From Nocardioides luteus (GTDB lineage: Bacteria; Actinomycetota; Actinomycetes; Propionibacteriales; Nocardioidaceae): a stretch of DNA of 64,000 nt. A program made the position numbers and the translations under genes. This document shows, piece by piece, positions 15,826-24,976 of this stretch (its first letter is position 1; the number at the start of each line of letters is the position of its first letter). The stretch spans positions 5,386,501 through 5,450,500 of the forward strand of contig NZ_JADOVJ010000001.1 of NCBI RefSeq assembly GCF_015752315.1, given 5' to 3'. The notes under the pieces were generated by a model. That model saw nothing but the letters and a program-made list of their open reading frames with translations, was not told the DNA's origin and ran no database searches.

Positions 15826-16785
15826 CTACGAACGCAGGGCACGTACGACGGCCGAGGGACTCGGCCTGCCGAGGTGGCCGGCGAGCCAGCTGCTCGTGTC
15901 GGCGACCTTGTCGAGATCGACGCCGTGCTCGATCCCGAGCCCGTTGAGCATCCAGAGCAGATCCTCGGTGGCCAGGTTGCCGGTCGCGCTCTTGGCATAG
16001 GGGCAACCGCCCAGACCGCCGGCGCTGGCGTCGTAGGTGGTCACGCCGCACTGGAGCCCGGCGAGGGTGTTGGCCAGGGCCTGGCCGTACGTGTCGTGGA
16101 AGTGCAGCGCGAGGCGCTCGGTCGGGACGCCTTCGTGTTCGAACGCCTTGACCAGCGCCTTCACGTGGCCCGCGGTGGCGACGCCGATCGTGTCACCGAG
16201 GCTGAGCTCGTCGGCGCCCAGATCGAGGAGCCGCTTGCCCGCTTCGACCACCTTCGCGATCTCGACCTGACCCTCCCAGGGGTCGCCGAAGCACATGCTG
16301 AGGTAGCCGCGGACGGTCATGTTCGCGTCCTTGGCCCGGTTCATCGTCGGCTCGAACATCGCCCACTGGCCGTCGAAGGTCTGGTTGAGGTTCTTGTTGG
16401 CGAACGTCTCCGTCGCGCTGCCGAAGATCGCGACGTGCCGCAGCCCCAGCTCGAGCGCCCGGTCGAGACCCTTCTCGTTGGGGACAAGCACGGGGAGCTC
16501 TCGCGCCCTGTCGCCGATGCGGTCGACCAGCTCTTCCATGAGCTGTTTCGCGTCGGCCAGCTGCGGCACCCACTTCGGGTGCACGAAGCTCGTCGCCTCC
16601 ACCGGGCTCAACCCTGCGTCGAGCAGCCGGGTGATCAGGTCCGCCTTGACGCCGGTGTCGATCGCCGTCTTTTCGTTCTGGAGGCCGTCACGCGCACCGA
16701 CCTCGTAGATCGTGATCCTGCTGGGCAGGTCGTCGTGGCGTACGACGGCCGGGAGGTGTCCTGAGCCTGTCGACGGGTCACTCAT
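15826..16785 (-). CDS. mvaB: Hydroxymethylglutaryl-CoA lyase
   Basis: 319 residues, TIM-barrel lyase that splits HMG-CoA to acetoacetate and acetyl-CoA, the last step of leucine breakdown. Motifs: EVGARDGLQNEK at the N-terminus, FGSATETF, the metal-binding HFHDTYGQALAN, and the signature GGLGGCPYAKSATGN with the catalytic Cys. The codons for DPSTGSGH just after the start match a dispersed repeat (16758-16777). ATG at 16785 has no clear ribosome site. The carboxylase genes of the same pathway lie upstream on the same strand, separated by a lectin gene on the other strand. Confidence 0.93.
   Translation of the reverse strand: MSDPSTGSGHLPAVVRHDDLPSRITIYEVGARDGLQNEKTAIDTGVKADLITRLLDAGLSPVEATSFVHPKWVPQLADAKQLMEELVDRIGDRARELPVLVPNEKGLDRALELGLRHVAIFGSATETFANKNLNQTFDGQWAMFEPTMNRAKDANMTVRGYLSMCFGDPWEGQVEIAKVVEAGKRLLDLGADELSLGDTIGVATAGHVKALVKAFEHEGVPTERLALHFHDTYGQALANTLAGLQCGVTTYDASAGGLGGCPYAKSATGNLATEDLLWMLNGLGIEHGVDLDKVADTSSWLAGHLGRPSPSAVVRALRS
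16758..16777. repeat. Dispersed short repeat inside the HMG-CoA lyase start
   Basis: GTCCTGAGCCTGTCGACGGG resembles the short repeat (core CCTGAGCCTGTCGA) scattered through many Nocardioides-type genomes. Here it encodes residues 3-9 of the lyase, in frame. Recognition is from memory of related genomes. Confidence 0.4.
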
Positions 16786-16913
16786 GCTTGCCAACCTAGT
16801 CCTCGTGGGGAACCTGACAGATACGAGACAGAGATCTGAGAGCGCCCTCTGACACGGTCGATCCCGACGCTCGGACAACCGGGTCCGGGCCTGGTCGACA
16901 GGCAGGTCCTCAC

Positions 16914-17417
16914 ATGACGAACCCGACTCTCACCATGCTGCGGACGCACCGTCCGCATCGTTCCGCAGCCGTTCTTCTGGCCGCTGCGGTCACGACGATC
17001 ATCACCGCCTTCGGGCTGATCGCAGGCTTCGCAACGCCTGCATCGGCCGCCACCGAGACCTACCGGAACCAGGCCACCGGCCTGTGCCTGGAAGACACCA
17101 CGACCGAGCCGCGCACCGCGGCCTGCGCCGGAGTGTCCACGCAGCAGTGGATCGTGACGGCCTGGAACGACGGCACCCGTCGCTTCCAGAACGGCCGGAC
17201 CGGGGAGTGCCTGCACGCCCAGCTCGGCACAGGCACGGGCGTCATCTTCCTGCGCAGCCTCCCCTGCAACGACAGCGAGGAGCAGAGCTGGTGGATCAAG
17301 CGCTGGGCCGACGGCACGATCCGGTTCCAGAACGAGGCCTACGGCTGGTGCATCCAGGATCCGTACGTCGGCGGCCTGGCCGAGTGCGACAGCAGCACGA
17401 ACCAGAGCTGGTACTGA
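16914..17417 (+). CDS. Secreted ricin-type beta-trefoil lectin domain protein
   Basis: 167 residues. A long Sec signal (basic start, then VLLAAAVTTIITAFGLIAGF, cleavage after ATPASA) is followed by a single beta-trefoil carbohydrate-binding domain. Three Gln-x-Trp-type repeats are visible: TQQW, EQSWW and NQSW, each after a Gly-x-Cys-Leu/Ile motif (GLCLED, GECLHA, GWCIQD). Six Cys can pair. No catalytic domain is attached. It may bind cell-wall or environmental sugars. It lies on the opposite strand inside the leucine-degradation gene set, ending 4 bases before the carboxylase stop codon, so it probably entered there later. Confidence 0.85.
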   Translation: MTNPTLTMLRTHRPHRSAAVLLAAAVTTIITAFGLIAGFATPASAATETYRNQATGLCLEDTTTEPRTAACAGVSTQQWIVTAWNDGTRRFQNGRTGECLHAQLGTGTGVIFLRSLPCNDSEEQSWWIKRWADGTIRFQNEAYGWCIQDPYVGGLAECDSSTNQSWY

Positions 17418-17421
17418 CGGA

Positions 17422-19314
17422 TCACTCCGCATCGGGCGACACCACGAACAGCTCCGCCCCGAGCGGAACCTGGGAGCCGGCACCCGCACCGACGACGGTG
17501 ACGGTGCCGGCGACCGGCGCCTTGAGGGAGACCTCCATCTTCATCGCCTCCATGACGCCGAGGACCTGGCCCTCCTCGACGGTGTCGCCGACCGCGACGC
17601 GTACGTCGATGACGGTACCGGGCATCTTGGCCTCGACGGCTCCGTCGCTGTGGTGGGCGGCGGCGCCGGCGACGCGGTCGGGCGGGGAGAAGTCGAAGCG
17701 GTGTCCTTGGTGGACGATCTCGGCGAGACCGGGCTGTACGTTGATCGCCGCCCAGTGGCGTACGCCGTCGACGATGGCCACGAGGACGTGGTCGGCCGCG
17801 CTGATCTGCCGGACCAGGTGACCGGCGCCATCGCTGGCCACACGGCCGGAGGGACGGTCGACGGTGACGCTCCGGTCGAGGTCGACGATGGTCGGCGCCG
17901 GGGAGCCGGCGAGCCGCCAGCCGTCGGCACGGAACGGCGTCGTGGTGTCCGAGACCGCGGCGAGCATCGCGCTCACCCAGGCCACGAGCGTCCGCGGAAC
18001 ATCGGGATCCGGAACGGGCACCTCGTTGCGGTCGAGCCAGGCGGTGTCGATCTCGGCGTCGCGGAAGGCGTCGGAGGCGGCCAGCACGCGTAGGAAGCCG
18101 GTGTTGGTGGTCAGCCCGAGAACGGCGGTGGCGTCGAGTGCCTTCACCATCGCCGCCCGGGCCTCGTCGCGGCCGGAGCCGTGGACGATGATCTTGGCGA
18201 GCATCGGGTCGTAGGCGGTGCTGACCACCTGCTCGCTCTCCAGCGCGTGCTCGACGCGCGCGCCTTCGGGCCAGCGCACGATCGAGGTCCGGCCGGCCTG
18301 GGGAAGGAAGCCCTCGAAGGCGTCCTCCGCGTAGACCCGGACCTCGATGGCGTGGCCGTCGATGCGTACGTCGTCCTGGGCGATGCCCAGCGGCTCCCCG
18401 GCAGCGACGCGGAGCTGCAGGGCGACGAGATCGGCGGAGGCACCGTCGATGCGGACGGCCTCCTCGGTGACCGGGTGCTCGACCTGGAGACGGGTGTTCA
18501 TCTCCAGGAAGTACGCCTCGCCGGAGGCCTCGTCGAGGAGAAACTCGACGGTCCCGGCACCGGTGTAGTCGACCTGGCGAGCGAGCGCGACGGCGCTGGT
18601 CAGGACCAGGTTCCGCTGCTCGTCGGTCAGTGTCGGGGCAGGGGCCTCCTCGATCACCTTCTGGTGGCGACGCTGCACGGAGCAGTCGCGCTCGAAGAGG
18701 TGGATGACGTTGCCGTGGGTGTCACCGAAGACCTGGACCTCGATGTGACGGCCACGCTCGACGTACTTCTCGATCAGGAGGGTCTCGTCGCCGAACGCGC
18801 TCAGCGCCTCGCGGGCGGCTGCCGCTCGGGCCTCGTCCAGCTCCTCCGGCGAGCGGACGATGCGCATGCCCTTGCCGCCACCGCCGGCCGCGGCCTTGAC
18901 CAGCAGCGGGTAGGGGCTGTCCTCGCCCCGCGGAACCACGGGTACGCCGGCCGCGACCGCGATCTCCCGGGCCGCGTCCTTGCGACCCATCTGCTCGATG
19001 ACCTCGGGTGTCGGGCCGACCCAGGTCAGCCCGGCCTTCGTCACCGCCCGCGCGAACTCGGCCCGCTCGGAGAGGAAGCCGTAGCCCGGGTGGACGGCCT
19101 CCGCCCCGGCCTCGGCGGCGGCGTTGACCACCGCGTCGGCATCGAGATAGGAGGCGACCTCGACGGCCTCGTCGGCGTCACGTACGTGGGGCGCGTCCGC
19201 GTCGAGCGCGGTGTAGATGGCGACCGTCCGGATGCCGAGCTCGCGGCAGGTCCGGAAGACGCGGCGCGCGATCTCGCCCCGGTTGGCGACCAGAACACTC
19301 TCGAACACGGCCAT
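17422..19314 (-). CDS. Acyl-CoA (methylcrotonyl-CoA) carboxylase alpha subunit
   Basis: 630 residues: biotin carboxylase N-domain (VLVANRGEIARRVFRTC), ATP-grasp with KAAAGGGGKGM and EKYVERGRHIEVQVFGD, biotin carboxylase C-domain, then a C-terminal biotinyl domain with the Lys of EAMKM near residue 590. It carboxylates biotin and passes CO2 to the beta subunit. The partner gene, HMG-CoA lyase and a TetR gene make methylcrotonyl-CoA (leucine route) the likely substrate. The ATG overlaps the beta-subunit stop by one base (TGATG). Confidence 0.9.
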   Translation of the reverse strand: MAVFESVLVANRGEIARRVFRTCRELGIRTVAIYTALDADAPHVRDADEAVEVASYLDADAVVNAAAEAGAEAVHPGYGFLSERAEFARAVTKAGLTWVGPTPEVIEQMGRKDAAREIAVAAGVPVVPRGEDSPYPLLVKAAAGGGGKGMRIVRSPEELDEARAAAAREALSAFGDETLLIEKYVERGRHIEVQVFGDTHGNVIHLFERDCSVQRRHQKVIEEAPAPTLTDEQRNLVLTSAVALARQVDYTGAGTVEFLLDEASGEAYFLEMNTRLQVEHPVTEEAVRIDGASADLVALQLRVAAGEPLGIAQDDVRIDGHAIEVRVYAEDAFEGFLPQAGRTSIVRWPEGARVEHALESEQVVSTAYDPMLAKIIVHGSGRDEARAAMVKALDATAVLGLTTNTGFLRVLAASDAFRDAEIDTAWLDRNEVPVPDPDVPRTLVAWVSAMLAAVSDTTTPFRADGWRLAGSPAPTIVDLDRSVTVDRPSGRVASDGAGHLVRQISAADHVLVAIVDGVRHWAAINVQPGLAEIVHQGHRFDFSPPDRVAGAAAHHSDGAVEAKMPGTVIDVRVAVGDTVEEGQVLGVMEAMKMEVSLKAPVAGTVTVVGAGAGSQVPLGAELFVVSPDAE

Positions 19315-20855
19315 CACATCCTGAAGATTCCGTAGTTGGGCTCGGGCGTGGGCGCGTTGGCCGCGATCGCGAGCCCCATCGCCAGCACCCGGCGGGTGTC
19401 GGCGGGGTCGATGATGCCGTCGTCCCACAGCCGCGCGGTGGCGTAGTAGGGCGAGCCCTGGGTCTCGTACTGGTCGCGGATCGGCGCCTTGAGCTCCTCG
19501 TCGTCCGGCTTGCCGGCGACGGTCGCGAGGACCGAGGCGGCCTGCTCACCGCCCATGACCGAGATGCGCGCGTTGGGCCACATCCACAGGAACCGCGGGT
19601 CGTAGGCGCGGCCGCACATGCCGTAGTTGCCGGCACCGTAGGAACCACCGATGACGACGGTGAACTTCGGGACCACGGAGCAGGCCACGGCGGTGACGAG
19701 CTTGGCGCCGTCGCGGGCGATGCCCTTGTTCTCGTACTCCTTGCCGACCATGAACCCGGTGATGTTCTGCAGGAACACCAGCGGGATGCCGCGCTGGTTG
19801 CACAGCTCGACGAAGTGGGCGCCCTTGAGCGCCGACTCGGAAAAGAGGATGCCGTTGTTGGCGACGATGCCGACCGGCTGACCCTCGATGTGGGCGAAGC
19901 CGCAGACCAGCGTCTCGCCGTAGAGCTGCTTGAACTCCTGCAGCTTCGACCCGTCGACGATGCGGCGGATCACCTCGCGTACGTCATAGGGGGTCCTGGT
20001 GTCGGCGGGCACCACGTCGACGAGCGTCTCGGGGGACTCGACGGGCTCGTCGTAGCCGGTCCCGGTGGTCGAGCTTGTCGAGACCTCCTGCTCGGGGAGC
20101 GTCGAGACGATGCCACGGACGATCTCGAGGGCGTGCTTGTCGTCGTCCGCCAGGTGGTCGACCACGCCGGACTTCGTCGCGTGGACGAGCCCGCCACCGA
20201 GCTCCTCGGCGGTGACCTCCTCGCCCGTGGCCGCCTTCACCAGCGGCGGTCCGCCGAGGAAGATCGTGCCCTGGTCGCGCACGATCACGGTCTCGTCGCT
20301 CATCGCCGGCACGTAGGCACCGCCCGCGGTGCACGAGCCCATGACCGAGGCGATCTGCGGGATGCCCTTCGCGGACATGTTGGCCTGGTTGAAGAAGATC
20401 CGGCCGAAGTGCTCGCGGTCGGGGAAGACCTCGTCCTGCTTCGGCAGGAACGCGCCGCCGGAGTCGACCAGGTAGATGCACGGAAGGTTGTTCTCCGCCG
20501 CGATCGTCTGCGCCCGCAGGTGCTTCTTGACGGTCAGCGGGTAGTAGGTGCCGCCCTTCACCGTCGCGTCGTTGGCGACGATCATGCACTTGCGGCCGGC
20601 GACCAGCCCGATGCCGGCGATCACCCCCGCCGACGGCACCGCCCACTCGTCGCCGTCGTCGTACATCCCGTACGCCGCCAGCGGAGCCACCTCCAGGAAC
20701 GGTGACCCGGGGTCGAGGAGACCATCCACCCGGTCCCGCGGGAGCAGCTTCCCGCGGTCGGTGTGCCGTTGCCGGGAGCGTTCGCTCCCTCCTTGCCGGA
20801 CCCGCTCGAGCCGCTCACGCAGCTCGAGGGTCAGCTCGCGCAGATTCGACGCCAT
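19314..20855 (-). CDS. Acyl-CoA (methylcrotonyl-CoA) carboxylase beta subunit
   Basis: 513-residue carboxyltransferase. Two crotonase-type halves are visible: N-terminal [37 protein letters not shown]-terminal [21 protein letters not shown] and [16 protein letters not shown]. The wording of these motifs fits methylcrotonyl-CoA carboxylase better than propionyl-CoA carboxylase. A variable loop (about residues 257-265) is encoded by a dispersed repeat at 20064-20085. No Shine-Dalgarno precedes the ATG; TAACCT six bases upstream suggests a leaderless mRNA whose -10 box lies within the TetR-type operator. Confidence 0.9.
   Translation of the reverse strand: MASNLRELTLELRERLERVRQGGSERSRQRHTDRGKLLPRDRVDGLLDPGSPFLEVAPLAAYGMYDDGDEWAVPSAGVIAGIGLVAGRKCMIVANDATVKGGTYYPLTVKKHLRAQTIAAENNLPCIYLVDSGGAFLPKQDEVFPDREHFGRIFFNQANMSAKGIPQIASVMGSCTAGGAYVPAMSDETVIVRDQGTIFLGGPPLVKAATGEEVTAEELGGGLVHATKSGVVDHLADDDKHALEIVRGIVSTLPEQEVSTSSTTGTGYDEPVESPETLVDVVPADTRTPYDVREVIRRIVDGSKLQEFKQLYGETLVCGFAHIEGQPVGIVANNGILFSESALKGAHFVELCNQRGIPLVFLQNITGFMVGKEYENKGIARDGAKLVTAVACSVVPKFTVVIGGSYGAGNYGMCGRAYDPRFLWMWPNARISVMGGEQAASVLATVAGKPDDEELKAPIRDQYETQGSPYYATARLWDDGIIDPADTRRVLAMGLAIAANAPTPEPNYGIFRM
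20064..20085. repeat. Dispersed GGTCGAGCTTGTCGAGACC-type repeat in coding sequence
   Basis: 22 bases containing the imperfect inverted repeat GGTCGAGC..GTCGAGACC. It encodes VSTSSTT in a variable loop of the carboxylase beta subunit. The core GTCGAGACC also forms part of the structured repeat at 38052-38165. Repeats of this type are common between genes in related genomes; a copy inside a conserved gene is unusual. Confidence 0.5.
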
Positions 20856-20857
20856 GG

Positions 20858-20885
20858 CACGAGGTTAACGTTCATTAACCTCGTG
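20858..20885. promoter_or_regulatory. Operator: perfect 11-bp inverted repeat before carboxylase genes
   Basis: CACGAGGTTAA-CGTTCA-TTAACCTCGTG, ending two bases before the carboxylase beta ATG and 28 bases after the stop of the TetR gene. The form TTAACG..(C/T)TTAA is typical for TetR-family operators of acyl-CoA metabolism. It overlaps the likely -10 box, so repression by the adjacent TetR protein is the simplest model. Confidence 0.75.
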
Positions 20886-20912
20886 TGACAAGCCCCACTC
20901 CGAAGTCGGCCG

Positions 20913-21476
20913 CTACTCGGCGAGGGCGGCGCGGGCCATCTTGGTGAGCACGGCGCGCGTGGACTCCTCCGGGAGGACCCGGTTGTGCGGCGTGGAGTTG
21001 ATCAGACCGAAGACGGCGTGGGCCATCGCGCGGGCGCTGTCGAGGGCCAGAGACGGGTTGCGGTCGCGGAGCTGGTCGGCCCAGAGGTCGACGTACTTCC
21101 GCTGCAGGGTGCGCACCTGATCCCGCGCCTCGTGCGGGAGCGACTGCCAGTCGCGTTCCTGGACGACGATCAGGGCCCGGTCGCGCAGCGCGAAGTCGAC
21201 GTGCCAGTCGATCAGCGCCTCGATGGCCTCGGTGGTGCTCGAGGCACCCTTCACCCGGGCGCGGCCCTCGCGGAGCAGCTCCTGGGAGATCGAGACAAGC
21301 ATCTCGGCAAGCATCGCGTCCTTGCTCGGGAAGTGCTTGTAGAGCGCCGGGCCGGAGATGCCGCAGGCTGCACCGAGCTCGGAGACGGACACTCCGTGGA
21401 AACCGCGGGCCGCGAAGAGCTCGGCCGCGGTGTCCAGGATCTGCTCGCGCCTGGTCTTCGTCGGAGCCGAAGTCAT
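20913..21476 (-). CDS. TetR family regulator of the leucine-degradation genes
   Basis: 187 residues. N-terminal helix-turn-helix: REQILDTAAELFAARGFHGVSVSELGAACGISGPALYKHFPSKDAML; the C-terminal part is a ligand-binding helical domain. It is encoded just upstream of the carboxylase genes on the same strand, with a perfect palindrome in the 57-base gap. It likely represses the carboxylase operon and is released by a pathway acyl-CoA, as in related systems; the ligand is inferred. Confidence 0.85.
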   Translation of the reverse strand: MTSAPTKTRREQILDTAAELFAARGFHGVSVSELGAACGISGPALYKHFPSKDAMLAEMLVSISQELLREGRARVKGASSTTEAIEALIDWHVDFALRDRALIVVQERDWQSLPHEARDQVRTLQRKYVDLWADQLRDRNPSLALDSARAMAHAVFGLINSTPHNRVLPEESTRAVLTKMARAALAE

Positions 21477-21509
21477 TCCGTCAGGTTAGCCGCTATTCAC
21501 CCTTTCGAG

Positions 21510-22172
21510 TCACTCCTCCAGCATGTGACGCGCCCGAAGCACCGCGTCGAGCGCGATCTCGACGTCATCGACCTGGTCGCGCGTCGCCTCGCCGACCGGA
21601 GCCGCTCGGACGATCTCCGGTCCCGGACGCACACGCCCGATCAGCTCCTCGCGCTCCGCCCCACGTAGGTGAAGCAGCACGGTGGCGTCGCGGTCGACGG
21701 TCCAGCAGAGCTGGTGGAGCACCGCGAGCGAATGACCGCACACCGCATGCCAGTGGCCGCACGTGCAGGTCACCGCGAGCTCGTCGCCATAGGGCACCAG
21801 CTCGACCCCGGCCTCCTCGGCGTGCTCGGCCACATCCAGCGGAAGCTCGCCGACGAGGAGCGCCTCGGCCCGCTCGGCCGAGGCACCGAGGACCTCCGAG
21901 AGCGCGGCGACGTCGTCCGCGCTCAGCACCGGAACCGTGCCGGTCACCGTCCACAGGCCACGCTCGTCGTCGACCGCGGCGGCGAACCGGCCGGCCTCGA
22001 CGACCAGCCCTCCGATCCGCCCCGAGCGGGCCAGCGACCGGGCACCGGAGAGCTGGTTGTCGTCGTAGGCCAGCTCCTCGATCGCCCGCAGGAACGCCCG
22101 CCCCCACCAGGAATCGACCCGCACCATCCCGCGCCGGTGCGGCTCGCGGGCGAAGGTCAGCGCCGGACTCAT
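21510..22172 (-). CDS. SWIM zinc-finger protein
   Basis: 220 residues with a SWIM motif C136-T-C138...C145-G-H147, which binds Zn and is found in proteins that contact DNA or other proteins. It begins MSPALTFAREPHRRGMVRVDSWWGRAF, the usual opening of actinobacterial SWIM proteins that pair with SNF2 helicases. Its ATG overlaps the stop of the helicase gene by four bases (ATGA), so both are made together and probably act in one complex. Confidence 0.85.
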   Translation of the reverse strand: MSPALTFAREPHRRGMVRVDSWWGRAFLRAIEELAYDDNQLSGARSLARSGRIGGLVVEAGRFAAAVDDERGLWTVTGTVPVLSADDVAALSEVLGASAERAEALLVGELPLDVAEHAEEAGVELVPYGDELAVTCTCGHWHAVCGHSLAVLHQLCWTVDRDATVLLHLRGAEREELIGRVRPGPEIVRAAPVGEATRDQVDDVEIALDAVLRARHMLEE

Positions 22173-24868
22173 GACGCGATCCGGCGGCGTTTCCGGCGCT
22201 TCTGGGGACCGAGCTTGACGAGCTCACGGAGCTCGGCGTTGGACAGCTCGGTGAAGGCAGCCTCGCCGGCCCCGAGGACGGCGTCGGCGAGGACCCGCTT
22301 GCGCTGCAGCAGCTCGGCGACGCGCTCCTCGACGGTGCCCTGGGTGATGAGCCGGTGCACCTGGACCGTACGCGTCTGGCCGATGCGGTGGGCCCGGTCG
22401 GTCGCCTGGTCCTCGACCGCCGGGTTCCACCACCGGTCGACATGGATCACGTGGTCGGCACGGGTCAGGTTGAGCCCGACCCCGCCGGCCTTGAGCGAGA
22501 GCAGGAAGACCGGCACCTCGCCCTCCTGGAAGCGCTCGACCATCCGCGACCGCTCCGCCACCGGGGTGCCGCCGTGAAGGAACTGGTGCGCCACACCGGA
22601 GGCGGCCCAGTGGGCCTCGAGGAGGCGGGCCATCGCGACGTACTGCGTGAAGACGAGCACCGCCCCCGACTCCGCCAGCACGGTCGAGACCAGCTCGTCG
22701 AGGAGCTCGATCTTCTGCGACCTCCCCGTGATCCGGCCGGCCTCCTGCTTCAGGAACTGCGCCGGGTGGTTGCAGATCTGCTTGAGGCCGGTGAGCAGGC
22801 TCAGGACCAGGCCGCGCCGCTGCGGGTCGTCGGCGTCGAGCCGCTCGATCCTCTCCATGGCGTTTCGGACGAATGCCTCATACAACACGGCCTGCTCCCG
22901 GGTCAGCGAGAGCAGGTGGTCGGTCTCGGTCTTCGGTGGCAGCTCGGGCGCCACCCCGGGGTCCGACTTGCGGCGACGGAGCAGGAACGGGCCGACCAGC
23001 GCCGCGAACTCCTTCGCCTTCCCGACGTCCGCACCGGCCTCGATCTGGCTGGCCCAGGCCCTCCGGAAGGCGAGGCGACTGCCGAGCAGGCCCGGCACGC
23101 ACCAGTCGAGCAGGGCCCACAGCTCGGTCAGGTTGTTCTCCACCGGGGTGCCGGTCAGTGCCACCCGGGCGTGCGACGGGATCTCGCGGAGCGCCTTCGC
23201 GGTCGCGGAGGCGGCGTTCTTCACGTGCTGCGCCTCGTCGGCGACGACGAGCCCCCACTGCACCGCGGAGAGCAGCTCGACGTCGCGCCGCATGGTCCCG
23301 TACGTCGTCAGCACGACACCCGTCGCACCGTCGAGGTCACGCTCGGACCCGTGATGGCGGCGCACCTCCACCTCGGGCGCGAACCGGGCGAGCTCGGCCT
23401 CCCAGTTGCCCAGCAGGCTCGCCGGGCACACCACCAACGTCGGCCCGGCGTGCTCCTTCTGGCGATGCAGGTGGAGCGCGATCGTCATCAGCGTCTTGCC
23501 GAGACCCATGTCGTCGGCGAGGCACCCGCCCAGGCCGAGCGAGGTGATCCCGGCCAGCCAGGTCAGCCCCTCGACCTGATAGCCCCGCAGCGTCGCCTGC
23601 AGCTCGGGTGGCACGTCGACAGCAGGACCCGAGGTCGCCGCGATCACCTCGTCACGCAGCCGTGCGATCGAGGCCCCGATGATCACCTTCTCGCCCGGCG
23701 CGGCCTCGGCAACCTCCGCCGGCACCTGACCGGTCAGGGCGACGGCCAGCGCCTCGCCGCCGGTGATCCGCTTGAGCAGCCGCTTGCGCGCACGGCGGAG
23801 CACCGAGGGATGGACGACCGCCCATGCCCCTCGCAATCGCAGGATCGGCCTTGCGGCCGCCGCCAGGGCGTCCATCTCGGCGGCATCGAGCGGCTCACCA
23901 CCGAGCGCCACCTGCCACTGGAAGGCGAAGAGACCCTTCTCCCCGAGCGGCGACTCGCGCATCAGGTCCTCCCGCGCGCGGGAGGAGGTCGAAGGCGCCC
24001 GGTCCACGGCCACCGACGTGGTCAGGTCTCGCGACAGCGAGCGCGGCCAGAGCACGTCCACGCCGCGCTCCTTGAGCCACCCGGCCCCGTCCTCGAGCAG
24101 CCCCACGACCTCGTCGCTCGACAGAGTCAGCGACGTGGGCAACGGCAGGTCGAGCAGCCGGTCGAGCACCGGCCACGCCTCCGCGGCTCCGCGGAGAGCG
24201 ACCTGCGCATGCGTACGCGCCCGCGGGCCGAAGCCGTGATCGTCGGCCTCGTCCCACAGCCTCTCGGCATCGGCCACGTGCAGCGGGTCGGCCTCGTCGT
24301 GCACCTGCGGCACCAGGGTCAGCGCCCCCGCGAGCAGGTCCTCCTCCGGAGCCTCGACCCGGAAGGACAGTCGCACCAACGACGGCAGCGCGGATGTCAC
24401 CGGCCCCTCGTCGGTCCGATAGCGCGCCAGCCGGGTCTGCAGCGACTCCCGGAACACCCCCGAACCGGATGCCTTCGGCGCCGAGGTCGGCACCGCGTCC
24501 GCCACCGCGGCCACGATCTCCCGCACCAGCAGCTCGGCCGCCTCGCCGTCGAGATCCTCGTAGGCCCGCGACTCGGCCAGCAGCCGCACCCGCTCCTCGT
24601 CCTCCGGCGTGTAGCGGACCGCCCACGAACCGTCGACGGGCTCCAGCTGTCCCGCGGCCACGAACCGGAGCCCGAGATGTGCTGCCGACGCGACCAGAGC
24701 GACCGAGGGATGCAGGTCGGAGGCTGCGTACGCCTTCTTCAGGACCGGCAGCGCGGCCCGCATCGGCAACGACACCGACCGTCGGGCGTCCGTGAACTCC
24801 ACGGCCGAGTCCCGCGGCGGCTGCGCGGGCCGGAAGACGGCGCGGCCGGTGACGGGTACGAAGGACAT
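22169..24868 (-). CDS. SNF2-family DEAD/DEAH-box helicase
   Basis: 899 residues. The N-terminal third is a SNF2-associated bacterial region without known catalytic motifs. The ATPase core follows: LRGYQVEGLTWLAGI, Walker A DDMGLGKT near residue 456, DEAQ near 544, LTGTPVENNLTELW. The second RecA lobe has LVFTQYVAMARLLEAHW and DRAHRIGQTRTVQVHRLI. DNA translocase, role in repair or transcription unknown. ATG at 24868 has AAGGAC nearby on the opposite face only (weak site). A SWIM protein is co-encoded; a perfect palindrome lies upstream. Confidence 0.9.
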   Translation of the reverse strand: MSFVPVTGRAVFRPAQPPRDSAVEFTDARRSVSLPMRAALPVLKKAYAASDLHPSVALVASAAHLGLRFVAAGQLEPVDGSWAVRYTPEDEERVRLLAESRAYEDLDGEAAELLVREIVAAVADAVPTSAPKASGSGVFRESLQTRLARYRTDEGPVTSALPSLVRLSFRVEAPEEDLLAGALTLVPQVHDEADPLHVADAERLWDEADDHGFGPRARTHAQVALRGAAEAWPVLDRLLDLPLPTSLTLSSDEVVGLLEDGAGWLKERGVDVLWPRSLSRDLTTSVAVDRAPSTSSRAREDLMRESPLGEKGLFAFQWQVALGGEPLDAAEMDALAAAARPILRLRGAWAVVHPSVLRRARKRLLKRITGGEALAVALTGQVPAEVAEAAPGEKVIIGASIARLRDEVIAATSGPAVDVPPELQATLRGYQVEGLTWLAGITSLGLGGCLADDMGLGKTLMTIALHLHRQKEHAGPTLVVCPASLLGNWEAELARFAPEVEVRRHHGSERDLDGATGVVLTTYGTMRRDVELLSAVQWGLVVADEAQHVKNAASATAKALREIPSHARVALTGTPVENNLTELWALLDWCVPGLLGSRLAFRRAWASQIEAGADVGKAKEFAALVGPFLLRRRKSDPGVAPELPPKTETDHLLSLTREQAVLYEAFVRNAMERIERLDADDPQRRGLVLSLLTGLKQICNHPAQFLKQEAGRITGRSQKIELLDELVSTVLAESGAVLVFTQYVAMARLLEAHWAASGVAHQFLHGGTPVAERSRMVERFQEGEVPVFLLSLKAGGVGLNLTRADHVIHVDRWWNPAVEDQATDRAHRIGQTRTVQVHRLITQGTVEERVAELLQRKRVLADAVLGAGEAAFTELSNAELRELVKLGPQKRRKRRRIAS

Positions 24869-24901
24869 GGACACGACCGTAGCCGCCACCACCGACTGTT
24901 T

Positions 24902-24919
24902 CTCATCCTCGAGGATGAG
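24902..24919. promoter_or_regulatory. 18-bp perfect palindrome in divergent region
   Basis: CTCATCCTCGAGGATGAG, fully self-complementary, between the SNF2 helicase (-) and the molybdopterin oxidoreductase (+). A second small hairpin (GGGGG-TCG-CCCCC, 24919-24931) touches it. Probably an operator; the binding protein is not apparent nearby. Confidence 0.5.
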
Positions 24920-24976
24920 GGGGTCGCCCCCAGAGGTTGAGGCGCCCGATGTCCGGGCTCTGCCACGGTGACTGAC

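Noticed and set aside
22355..24940. Plus-strand open frame opposite the SNF2 helicase
   Set aside because: Rich in Arg/His/Gln/Pro without any family; mirrors the helicase codons.
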